Assembly (NCBI RefSeq): GCF_049568105.1
Contig: NZ_CP145335.1
Location: forward strand, 3,410,001 to 3,474,000
Source of the DNA: Salinisphaera sp049568105
GTDB taxonomy: Bacteria; Pseudomonadota; Gammaproteobacteria; Nevskiales; Salinisphaeraceae
Length of the DNA stretch: 64,000 nt
Direction of reading: 5' to 3'
The notes beneath the pieces are model-generated. The model ran no database searches. It had not been told where the DNA came from and was given only the letters and a program-made list of their open reading frames with translations. Each line of letters begins with the position of its first letter. Position 1 is the first letter of the stretch. The position numbers and the translations under genes were made by a program. Below, piece after piece: positions 25,848-33,354 of the stretch.

Positions 25848-26603
25848 TCAGCGCTTATTGCGCTTGAAGACTTGCTTGAAGCCAAAGTAGGCGATCGAGT
25901 CTTTCATATTCGATACGAAGCGCTGCCAGCGGCCCATATGGGCGTCGGTAACGTACTCGAAAGTCAAAGAGATACGACGCTCATTCTCGCCCAGCGGCGT
26001 GATTCGGTGCCAGACCTCGTCGCCGTTGAAAAAACACATCGCGCCCGGGCGCAGGTTACGAGCATCGGCCACGGTCTCGCGGTCGTCGTCGTTTTTGAAC
26101 AACTCGAACTCGAGCTGGGAGGACGATTCGTCGATCACCCCGAGCAACAGCGTATAGCGCTTGCCGGCATAGTAGGACGTATCGAAATGCCAACCGATGT
26201 GGTCACCGGGCTCAGTATAGAAATACAGGGCGTAGGCATGCGGATCGGATTCCGGGCAGACTTCGAGCGTCTCGCCAGTCAGCCGTTCCAGCCAGGCAAT
26301 GAACTTCGGATTGCGGTACAGGGCCGGGATTTCTGGGGCGAGCTCGTCCAGGGCATAGCGCGAGACGCTACCGCCTTTTTTATGACGCGGGATGAAGTTG
26401 CGATGGATCGCCTCGGTCAGCTCCGGAATTCGAGCCTGGAACTGAGTAGTGGTTTCGGCCGGCAGGAACTCGTCGAGAAACAAGAATTCGTTGTCGGTCT
26501 CGAAACGCTGCTTCAGGTCTGGCGTATCGAGCTCGTCCACGAAACCCGCGGCATCGGCGGCATCGGTATCCGCGATCATTTCATCAACGCTGGCAGTACT
26601 CAT
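25848..26603 (-). CDS. 2-oxoglutarate/Fe(II)-dependent oxygenase
   Basis: 251 residues, double-stranded beta-helix fold. The iron ligands are visible as H139 and D141 (IGWHFDTSYY) and H199 (VWHRITP), with the 2OG-binding arginine at R210 (NERRISLTFEY). It should hydroxylate or desaturate a substrate with 2OG and O2. The substrate is unknown. It lies in the phosphonate-hopanoid operon, which makes AEP (to hydroxy-AEP), a phosphonolipid or a hopanoid the first candidates. Prolyl- or fatty-acyl-type hydroxylases have the same core, so this is context-based. Confidence 0.75.
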   Translation of the reverse strand: MSTASVDEMIADTDAADAAGFVDELDTPDLKQRFETDNEFLFLDEFLPAETTTQFQARIPELTEAIHRNFIPRHKKGGSVSRYALDELAPEIPALYRNPKFIAWLERLTGETLEVCPESDPHAYALYFYTEPGDHIGWHFDTSYYAGKRYTLLLGVIDESSSQLEFELFKNDDDRETVADARNLRPGAMCFFNGDEVWHRITPLGENERRISLTFEYVTDAHMGRWQRFVSNMKDSIAYFGFKQVFKRNKR

Positions 26604-26668
26604 CGACGTCTCCTTATCGGGTCGACGCTAATCAACAATAACTGGGGCCCGTTCGCTGCGGCGCCGTA

Positions 26669-27712
26669 CTAGTCGGGGATATCGGCGCTCGAGGCGGGTT
26701 CGAACTCGGCCCGACCATTGGCTTCGTGCCGGCGCGTCGATGAGGCACGATAGGCCGATTTGCGTACTCGGTTGATCGAGCCCAGCGGACGCAGATCGGC
26801 CCGCCCGGCCCAGGGATCGAAAGACAACACGTCTTCGCTGAAATCGCGCCGGGCCGGTGTGAACGGATCCTGGCGCGGCAAATGCAGATGCGCGACCCGG
26901 CGCCAAGCGCTCTTGCCGACATCCCATTCGACCGAGGCATCCTCGATGGGCATCGCCGCCGGATCGGTCATCAGCTGGACACAGAAATCGAAGCGGGCTT
27001 CGTGTTGGCTCAAAAACTCGGCGAGCCACTCGGATAGCGCGTTTTGTGAATCGTCGTCGGTCACGGTCCGAGCCGCCAGTGCTCGCTGGTCCTCGTCATA
27101 CGGCATCAGCGCGTATTTACAGACATAGTCGCCGTAGCGAAACGCCGACTGGCTGTAATAAGAGTGGGCCAGCAGATCGATATTGGGCAGGCGTTCGAAC
27201 AGCGTCTGGACATGTGCATCGTCGCGCTTGGCGATCTGTTCGGCCAAGGCCTGTGGATCGTGGCCGTACTCGGCTCTTAGATACGCGATCTCGCGATAGG
27301 TCGTAACCTCGGCCAACGGCAGGATCGGGCAGTTGTTGAACAGAAAGTCCTGGGTCGCGCGGTCGTCGGCCATTTTCTCGCCGCCAACGCCCAGAACCTT
27401 CATCGCCAATCCGCGAGCGGCCGGCACGCGATCATCAACGAATGCACCGGGCTCCGTGGCAAAGCGCAGTACCGCAGGATAATCGCCCGGCGCGGCGAAC
27501 AGACTCTGGGCCAGTTCCTCCGGCAAGTCGGCATCGACGGTCAGCGTGCCTTTGACGAAGCCCTGGCCTTTGGCATGGGTATCGCGGGGCGCGTGCTGGC
27601 CTGCGGCAATCGCGCGCTCATGGGCAACGCGCAGATAGTCGACGATATCGCGGATCTTGGCCTGCTCGTCCGGCTGCTCGCGCTCCAGATCGTCGGAATA
27701 ACGCACGTACAT
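26669..27712 (-). CDS. Catalase-like heme protein
   Basis: 347 residues, no signal peptide. It shows the small catalase-like pattern: RDTHAKGQGFVKG around the distal histidine, VLRFATEPGAFVDDR, TQDFLFNNCPILPLAEV, and a C-terminal PLGSINRVRKSAYRASSTR whose tyrosine is the likely heme ligand. It is shorter than true catalases (about 480 or more) and resembles uncharacterised catalase-family proteins. It may act on lipid or organic peroxides rather than H2O2. Placed between the oxygenase and DUF2147 genes in the island; a role in protecting or modifying polyisoprenoids is only a guess. Confidence 0.7.
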   Translation of the reverse strand: MYVRYSDDLEREQPDEQAKIRDIVDYLRVAHERAIAAGQHAPRDTHAKGQGFVKGTLTVDADLPEELAQSLFAAPGDYPAVLRFATEPGAFVDDRVPAARGLAMKVLGVGGEKMADDRATQDFLFNNCPILPLAEVTTYREIAYLRAEYGHDPQALAEQIAKRDDAHVQTLFERLPNIDLLAHSYYSQSAFRYGDYVCKYALMPYDEDQRALAARTVTDDDSQNALSEWLAEFLSQHEARFDFCVQLMTDPAAMPIEDASVEWDVGKSAWRRVAHLHLPRQDPFTPARRDFSEDVLSFDPWAGRADLRPLGSINRVRKSAYRASSTRRHEANGRAEFEPASSADIPD

Positions 27713-27732
27713 AATCAGGACCTATCATGTTT

Positions 27733-28236
27733 CTATTCGGCGGACGATGACGGCTCGGGCGCGGCTACACGCGTCCAGGTGGTGGTATGCCCCAGTATGG
27801 GCAGGCCGATATAACCGTGCAGTTTCAGATGATCGTGATCGGCCATGCGGAGATAGCAGTGGTACCACTTGCCGTTGTCGGGATTGTAGACCCGGCCGTG
27901 CTCCCAGCGAGCCTGTCCGTTGTCTAATACATGATAATCCAGATCCTTGATCAGACGCAGCCCAACCACGGGGCGATCCTGCTTATCCGGATCGGGATTA
28001 TGGCGATCGACGATAGCCTGACCGCCCATGCCCTGGGCATCGTCGGCCGGATAGTGATCCTGTTTCAGCCAGACGATGCGGGCCGGGAAATGACCGTCGT
28101 CCGCGGTGATATGCACGATCGCCCCGCCGTCGGCCGTGCGCCAGTAGCCTTCGATGGCGTCCCGCGGCGCCGGCTCGGCCCAAACGATCGCGGGCAACGC
28201 CAGCCATAGCGCCGCGATCCAAACTGCGTGCTTCAC
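27733..28236 (-). CDS. DUF2147 domain periplasmic protein
   Basis: 167 residues with a signal peptide (MKHAVWIAALWLALPAIVWA). The mature part has the DUF2147 pattern: IEGYWRTADGGAIVHI at the start, DPDKQDRPVVGLRLIKDL in the middle and the Trp/Gly-rich end ARWEHGRVYNPDNGKWYHCY and LHGYIGLPILGHT. Members of this family are small exported proteins of unknown role. Its start overlaps the hpnA stop by 4 bp, so it is translated with the hopanoid genes and may act on the same lipids. Confidence 0.8.
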   Translation of the reverse strand: MKHAVWIAALWLALPAIVWAEPAPRDAIEGYWRTADGGAIVHITADDGHFPARIVWLKQDHYPADDAQGMGGQAIVDRHNPDPDKQDRPVVGLRLIKDLDYHVLDNGQARWEHGRVYNPDNGKWYHCYLRMADHDHLKLHGYIGLPILGHTTTWTRVAAPEPSSSAE

Positions 28237-29234
28237 GGCCGTTTGCCGGCCGGCAGATAACGGTGGGCGTAGTACCAGGCCACGGCATCGGCCACGGCAT
28301 CGCGCGCCGGGCGCGCTTTATAGCCGAGTTCGGTGCTGGCACGCGCATGCGAGAAAAACATGCGTTTCTTGGCCAGCTTGACGCCGTCCACGGTGACCTT
28401 GGGCGGGCGCCCAGTGACCCGCGCAAATGCTTCGGCGGCGTGGGCCACCGGCAGCACCATGTTGTGCGGCAGTTTGACCTTCGGCGCCGGCCGGTCGACG
28501 ATTTCGGCAACCAAGGCCAGGATATCGGCCAGCGACATATCGGTGCCGCCCAGCACATAGCGCCGCCCGGCCACGCCGTGCGCAAAGGCCGCTAGATGGC
28601 CGCGGGCTACATCGTCGACATGGGCCACGTTCAGCCCGGTATCCACGAATGCCGGCATACGGCCCGCCGCGGCTTCCAGCACCATCTGGCCGGTGGGCGT
28701 CGGCTTGTGATCGCGGGGCCCGATCGGCGCGGAGGGATTGACGATGACGATATCCAGACCGCTCGCGGCGTACTCGCGCGCGACTTCCTCGGCCAGGAAT
28801 TTCGAGCGTTTGTAGTGGCCGATCATATCCGCGAGCCCGACCGGTGTGTTCTCGTCGCCGGGCTGGCCGTTCTTGGGAATACCCAGCGTGGCCACACTCG
28901 AGGTATACACGACCCGGCCCACCCCGGCCGCGCGGGCGGCCTCACAGACGCGGCGCGTACCTTCGACGTTGTTTTCGTAGAGCTCGTTCGGATCGGCCGC
29001 CCAGAGACGATAGTCGGCCGCGACGTGGAAGACGGCATCGCAGTCGCGCATGGCCTCGGTCAGTCCGGCCTGGTCGGCCAGATCGACGATCGCATACTCG
29101 AGATCCAGACCTTCCAGAGCGGTCAGGTCGCTGTGGGCCCGCCGCGCGGCCCGAACTTGCCAGCCATCGCGCAGGGCGGCGCGTGCGACCGCGCTGCCGA
29201 CAAATCCCGTGGCGCCGGTAATCAAAGCCCGCAT
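28233..29234 (-). CDS. hpnA: Hopanoid-associated sugar epimerase HpnA
   Basis: 333 residues, extended short-chain dehydrogenase: Rossmann motif TGATGFVGSAVA at the start, the catalytic Ser-Tyr-Lys as TSSVATLG and HYKRSKFLAE, and the family motif VNPSAPIGPRDHKPTPTG, which is typical of HpnA. It is thought to modify the sugar or side chain of hopanoids. Start and stop overlap or touch its neighbours (4 bp with DUF2147, 3-bp gap to the phosphotransferase). Confidence 0.93.
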   Translation of the reverse strand: MRALITGATGFVGSAVARAALRDGWQVRAARRAHSDLTALEGLDLEYAIVDLADQAGLTEAMRDCDAVFHVAADYRLWAADPNELYENNVEGTRRVCEAARAAGVGRVVYTSSVATLGIPKNGQPGDENTPVGLADMIGHYKRSKFLAEEVAREYAASGLDIVIVNPSAPIGPRDHKPTPTGQMVLEAAAGRMPAFVDTGLNVAHVDDVARGHLAAFAHGVAGRRYVLGGTDMSLADILALVAEIVDRPAPKVKLPHNMVLPVAHAAEAFARVTGRPPKVTVDGVKLAKKRMFFSHARASTELGYKARPARDAVADAVAWYYAHRYLPAGKRP

Positions 29235-29237
29235 GAA

Positions 29238-29897
29238 TCAGCTCCTTGTCACAGCGCGCCGGCGCAGCAGCCGGAAATACCAGCCCAACCAGATCGCGAA
29301 CGCCGGCGCGCCAATGAATGCCAGCACGAGAAAACTCTCGCGTACGTTGCAAATAGTGACCAGCGGAAACAGATAAAGTACGTCCTCGATCTCGAACCAG
29401 CCGGCCGAGGGCAGCTTCGCCCCAGCCTTGCCCAGTTCGTCTTCCATGACCATATGTAGCCAGAAGATGAACGCGACCGACACGCCGGCAACCAGCCCCA
29501 TGAAAGGCGCCCAGCCGCCCAGGTCACTATGAATGAGGCCATAGCCCAGGGCTGCGAACAACAGCGTATGGATGATGGCATCGCAGGCCAGGTCATAGAG
29601 GTGGCCGAATCGGCTCGAGGCGCCGGAAATACGGGCCAGCTCGCCGTCGGTGTGATCGACGAAGTTCGACAGCGCGAATACGAAGGCACCGATATTGGCC
29701 ATGACCAAACTGGCATGCGCCAGACAGAACGCCGACACCAGGCCGAGCACCAACCGTAGCGTGGTCAGGTGATTCGGCCGCGCCGAAGTGCCTTCGAGCG
29801 GACGTACCAGTCGCCGCGCCAGGCGGGCATCCAATGGTCGTGCAGGAGCCGCCGAACTACGGGCAGCCGGATCGATGGGCTCAGACATCTGATTCAA
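29238..29897 (-). CDS. CDP-alcohol phosphotransferase family protein
   Basis: 219 residues with about six membrane segments. The family motif D-x2-DG-x2-AR-x8-G-x3-D-x3-D is complete: D81, D84-G85, A88-R89, G98, D102, D106. Such enzymes move a phospho-alcohol (or a phosphonate) from a CDP- or CMP-linked donor to a lipid or polyol. In this operon, with AEP synthesis and nucleotidyltransferases, the best guess is transfer of AEP from CMP-AEP to diacylglycerol or to a hopanoid hydroxyl. It is tightly embedded: 4-bp overlap with hpnN upstream and a 3-bp gap to hpnA downstream. Ordinary phosphatidylglycerol-phosphate-type activity is possible but the context argues against it. Confidence 0.85.
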   Translation of the reverse strand: MNQMSEPIDPAARSSAAPARPLDARLARRLVRPLEGTSARPNHLTTLRLVLGLVSAFCLAHASLVMANIGAFVFALSNFVDHTDGELARISGASSRFGHLYDLACDAIIHTLLFAALGYGLIHSDLGGWAPFMGLVAGVSVAFIFWLHMVMEDELGKAGAKLPSAGWFEIEDVLYLFPLVTICNVRESFLVLAFIGAPAFAIWLGWYFRLLRRRAVTRS

Positions 29898-32536
29898 TCC
29901 CTGTCAACGTGGGTCTTGGGCACGATACGAAACAAAGCCGGGACGACAATAAGGGTTGTCACCAGTACGGCAAGCATGCCGATGGTCAACAATTCCCCCA
30001 TGCTCGCGGTGCCTGCATGGCGCGAAAACGCCAGGCTGCCGAAGCCGGCCATGGTCGTCAGAGACGACCATACTACCGCTCGGGCCGTGGAGGTCGCGAG
30101 AAACGGCTGGCGCTGATCGTGCCCGCGCAGCCGATGTACGACGTGCACACCGCTGTCTACGCCGACGCCCAGCAACAGCGGCAGCGCGATCACATTGGCG
30201 AAATTGAATGGAATACCCAGCCAGACCGTGGCAGCGACCAAGATCAACCCGGACAGCACCAGCGGCGTGAGCACCCGCAGCGTATCCACCACGCTGCGCA
30301 GCAACACCAGCAAAAACAGCGTGATGAATACGCCGGCATAGAGGAACGCCTGGACGAACGCCTGCGATACGGTATGCCCAGCAGACAGTTCGAGCACCGG
30401 CGCGCCGGTAATATTCGGGGCAACCTCGCGCACGTTGTTCACGAACCGCCGGATCGCCGACTCATCATCGAGATCGCCCTTAGGCGAAACCTCGATCCGA
30501 TAGCTGCCGTTACGGCCGATCCAGCGACTGGTGAGCGTATCCGGCAGATTGTCGAGCGTGATCCGCGAGGCATTCATGGCACTGGCCAGGCCATCGATCT
30601 GGCGCGGCAGCCCGGACAGGATCCGGTCGTGCAAGCCGTCCAAGATCTGGCGCTGACGCGAAGCGTTCTGCTCGGCAAACCAATCCTGCCATCCGGACAA
30701 GGCCCGGGCCAGACGCGCGGCAGCCTGACTGTCGCTGCCCTGGGTCCGGTCGCGATAGTCGGCCAGCGTTTGTGCAAACGTGTCGATCGCCTGGCGCCGG
30801 GCCCCGGCATCGGCGGCCTGGCTCATATCCGGCCGCATGATGGCCAGCGTCAGGGCCAGATCGCCGATCGTCGCCAGCTTGGCCTCCTGATGTTCGGGCA
30901 CGAAATCGGCCACCGTCATCGCGCCGGAGACAAGCGGCTGATCGGCCACCCGATTGGCCAGCCCTTGGGCTTGGTCGAGCGTGTTTCGAGTCGTCACCAA
31001 GGTCAGCGGCGAGTGCTCGCTAGTCTTGAGCAGATCGCGATAGGTTTTGACCGATTCGCTATCCGGATTCTTCAGATCGAGGGTGCTTGGATCGAAGCGC
31101 ATGAACGGCAGTGCGCAGGCACATACGAGCGCAATCAGGCCCGCCGTCACCAGAATCCAGCGCTGGGACCGATGGCCGATAAACGGCGCCAGCACGCCAC
31201 CGCCCGGGCCGCGACCGGCCGGCGCCCAGGGCTTGAGCAGAGCCAACGCAGCCGGCAGGAAGGTCAGGCTGACCACCAGACTGACAAACATGCCGGCGCC
31301 CGAAATCAGCCCCAGCTCGGCCACGCCCGAGTAGGACGTCGGAATGAACGAGAAAAACCCGGCCGCGGTGGTCAACGCACACAGGGTTAGCGACAGACCG
31401 ACATCGGAGATCGCCGTGCGCAGCGCCCGGACCACACCGGACGCACGGTCGCTGACCGTATCGCCCAGCTCCGCGAGTGCTTCTCGATAGCGCAAGCCCA
31501 CGTGAATGGCGTAGTCGATGCCCAGCCCGATATAGAGCACCGCGAAGGCCACTGAAATCAGATTGAGCCGCCCTACTACCAGGGCCGCAAAGGTAGCGGT
31601 TCCGATCAAGCCAGCGACCAGGCTGGCCAGAGATGCGCCCATCAATGCCCAGGAGCGCAGCCCTAGGTACAGAATAATGCCGACCACGATAAACGCTGCC
31701 GTGGCGCCCCAAGCGGCCCCATGGGAGACACTGGCCATCTCTTCGTCGGACAGGGCCACCTCGCCGGTCTGGCGGATCCGAATGCCGTGTGCCGCATCGA
31801 GATTCAGCCGCTCGGCGGTATCGCGAACGGCGTCCATGGCCTGGTTGGCCGGCAACAAGGCGCTGTAGTTGAGCTTCGGCTGGATGATGATGAAGCGTCG
31901 GTCCGACACCCCTGGCTGGTCGCCACCGATCAGCTGTTGCCAGGACAGCCGATTGAAGCGCTGTTCGCGGCTGGCTTGGAAGGTCCGGGCCAGCTCCGAG
32001 AACACCGGGGTCAGATCGAGATCCACCGGCGCGTCCGGGGCCATCGCCTCGTTCAGCAGATTGAAAAACGTCGGTAGGGTCGGATCGGCCGACAGCCGGC
32101 CAAGAAACGGCTGGATACGGGTCAGCCGGTCGGCCAAGGAATCGAGCCGCTCCGGCGACAAATACAGAAAACCGTTGTTGGCGAAGAAATCCCCGCCCCC
32201 GGGCTCATAGACGGCGGGAAATAGCTTCGGCTGCTGGCGCAGCGCTTGCGCCAGCCGATCGGCCGCGGCACCGGCCAGCCCCGGCGTCTTGCCGTCGACC
32301 ACCACCACCAGGTTATCGGTATAGACCGGGAACGCGTCCTGATAGGCCAGATAAGTCTGACGCCACGGCACTTCGCTGCTGATCAGATCCGAGTTATCGG
32401 TATCCATCGCCAGATGGGTGGCCGAGTACCAGGCTCCGGCAACCGTGATCACGAGCCCGATCGCGATCACCCACCCAGCACGACGCGCCATGAGCGCAAC
32501 CCAGGCCCCCAGCAGTTCAGCCAATTTCTGACTCAA
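29894..32536 (-). CDS. hpnN: Hopanoid RND transporter HpnN
   Basis: 880 residues, two halves each of one plus five membrane segments with large periplasmic loops, like MmpL/RND proteins. A short cytoplasmic N-terminus is followed by the first helix (GWVIAIGLVITVAGAWY), then ATHLAMDTDNSDLIS. Conserved RND membrane patterns GLGIDYAIHVGLRYREA and GVGVDSGVHVVHRL are both present. HpnN moves hopanoids from the inner to the outer membrane. It overlaps hpnG upstream and the phosphotransferase downstream by 4 bp each, so it is translationally coupled to both. Confidence 0.94.
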   Translation of the reverse strand: MSQKLAELLGAWVALMARRAGWVIAIGLVITVAGAWYSATHLAMDTDNSDLISSEVPWRQTYLAYQDAFPVYTDNLVVVVDGKTPGLAGAAADRLAQALRQQPKLFPAVYEPGGGDFFANNGFLYLSPERLDSLADRLTRIQPFLGRLSADPTLPTFFNLLNEAMAPDAPVDLDLTPVFSELARTFQASREQRFNRLSWQQLIGGDQPGVSDRRFIIIQPKLNYSALLPANQAMDAVRDTAERLNLDAAHGIRIRQTGEVALSDEEMASVSHGAAWGATAAFIVVGIILYLGLRSWALMGASLASLVAGLIGTATFAALVVGRLNLISVAFAVLYIGLGIDYAIHVGLRYREALAELGDTVSDRASGVVRALRTAISDVGLSLTLCALTTAAGFFSFIPTSYSGVAELGLISGAGMFVSLVVSLTFLPAALALLKPWAPAGRGPGGGVLAPFIGHRSQRWILVTAGLIALVCACALPFMRFDPSTLDLKNPDSESVKTYRDLLKTSEHSPLTLVTTRNTLDQAQGLANRVADQPLVSGAMTVADFVPEHQEAKLATIGDLALTLAIMRPDMSQAADAGARRQAIDTFAQTLADYRDRTQGSDSQAAARLARALSGWQDWFAEQNASRQRQILDGLHDRILSGLPRQIDGLASAMNASRITLDNLPDTLTSRWIGRNGSYRIEVSPKGDLDDESAIRRFVNNVREVAPNITGAPVLELSAGHTVSQAFVQAFLYAGVFITLFLLVLLRSVVDTLRVLTPLVLSGLILVAATVWLGIPFNFANVIALPLLLGVGVDSGVHVVHRLRGHDQRQPFLATSTARAVVWSSLTTMAGFGSLAFSRHAGTASMGELLTIGMLAVLVTTLIVVPALFRIVPKTHVDRD

Positions 32537-33282
32537 GAAGACGCCCCAGATAGTACCACCGAGGCTGCATCGCCCAGGCTGGCGCGCGCAGCCCGAAAGG
32601 CCACAGCCAGCTGCTTAAGCGAACGCAGTTGTGCATGCACGGCCGGTGGCCGACCGGTCATCGCTGCGAGCAAGGCCCGTACCTGCAGATGGCCGTCGGC
32701 GTCCATGGCCGCCAGCGCCACCGGGGGCAAGGCCATGGTCGCATCGTCGATCACTGCCCGCAGCGCCACGAAACGCAGCCCCCGCCGGGCCGCGACCGTG
32801 GCGATCGCCGCACTTTCCATATCACAGGCAATCGCCCCGCTGGCGTCGTAAAGACGCCGCTTCGCCGCAGCATCGGAAACCACGTCGAGGCTTTCGATCA
32901 GCGCCCCTTCGTGCACGGCATGGCGCGGCGCGAGCCGTCCCGCCAGGCTTTCGCGCCAGCGGCGGTCGGCTATCCAGCGTCCACCGTTCGCAGCAATGAT
33001 TTCGGCCGGCAACACGATCGCCCCGGGGTCGATACCTGGTGCCAGCGCTGCCGTGGTTCCCCAGCTCATCAGCGCCGTAGCGCCTTCATCGGCAAGCTGC
33101 TCGGCGGCAACCGCGGCGCGTTCGGCGCCCATGCCCGACAGCCGCAACCGACCGCCGCCGGCCAAGCGTGCTTGGCCGCGCGGGCGCAGGCGTGCCAGCG
33201 CCCGTGCCTCACCCGGCAACGCCGCGATGATGCCCAAGCCAGCCATACTGGGTAGGCTGGCTTCGTGATCCGCCTTAGCCAT
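32533..33282 (-). CDS. hpnG: Hopanoid-associated nucleoside phosphorylase HpnG
   Basis: 249 residues from ATG 33280-33282 with GGAG upstream (GGAGTTA); a frame to 33327 and a later ATG at 33246 are alternatives. MTA/SAH nucleosidase-like fold: GIIAALPGEARAL at the start, SWGTTAALAPGIDPG, and the substrate-site DMES in IACDMESAAIA. HpnG removes adenine from adenosylhopane to give phosphoribosylhopane, the step after HpnH. It overlaps hpnN by 4 bp. Confidence 0.9.
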   Translation of the reverse strand: MAKADHEASLPSMAGLGIIAALPGEARALARLRPRGQARLAGGGRLRLSGMGAERAAVAAEQLADEGATALMSWGTTAALAPGIDPGAIVLPAEIIAANGGRWIADRRWRESLAGRLAPRHAVHEGALIESLDVVSDAAAKRRLYDASGAIACDMESAAIATVAARRGLRFVALRAVIDDATMALPPVALAAMDADGHLQVRALLAAMTGRPPAVHAQLRSLKQLAVAFRAARASLGDAASVVLSGASS

Positions 33283-33354
33283 TAACTCCGGCTCCGTATC
33301 GTCAGCGGCCCGCCCGGGCCTAGCCACAGCACGCGTTCTAGATGCGGCATCGGC

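Noticed and set aside
25476..26672. 398-codon plus-strand frame opposite hpnL and the oxygenase
   Set aside because: It spans parts of two real genes on the other strand and has no recognisable domain.
29834..31390. 518-codon plus-strand frame opposite hpnN
   Set aside because: It is the antisense shadow of a well supported RND transporter, with Arg/Gln/His-rich composition and no ribosome binding site. GC-rich codon bias leaves such frames open.
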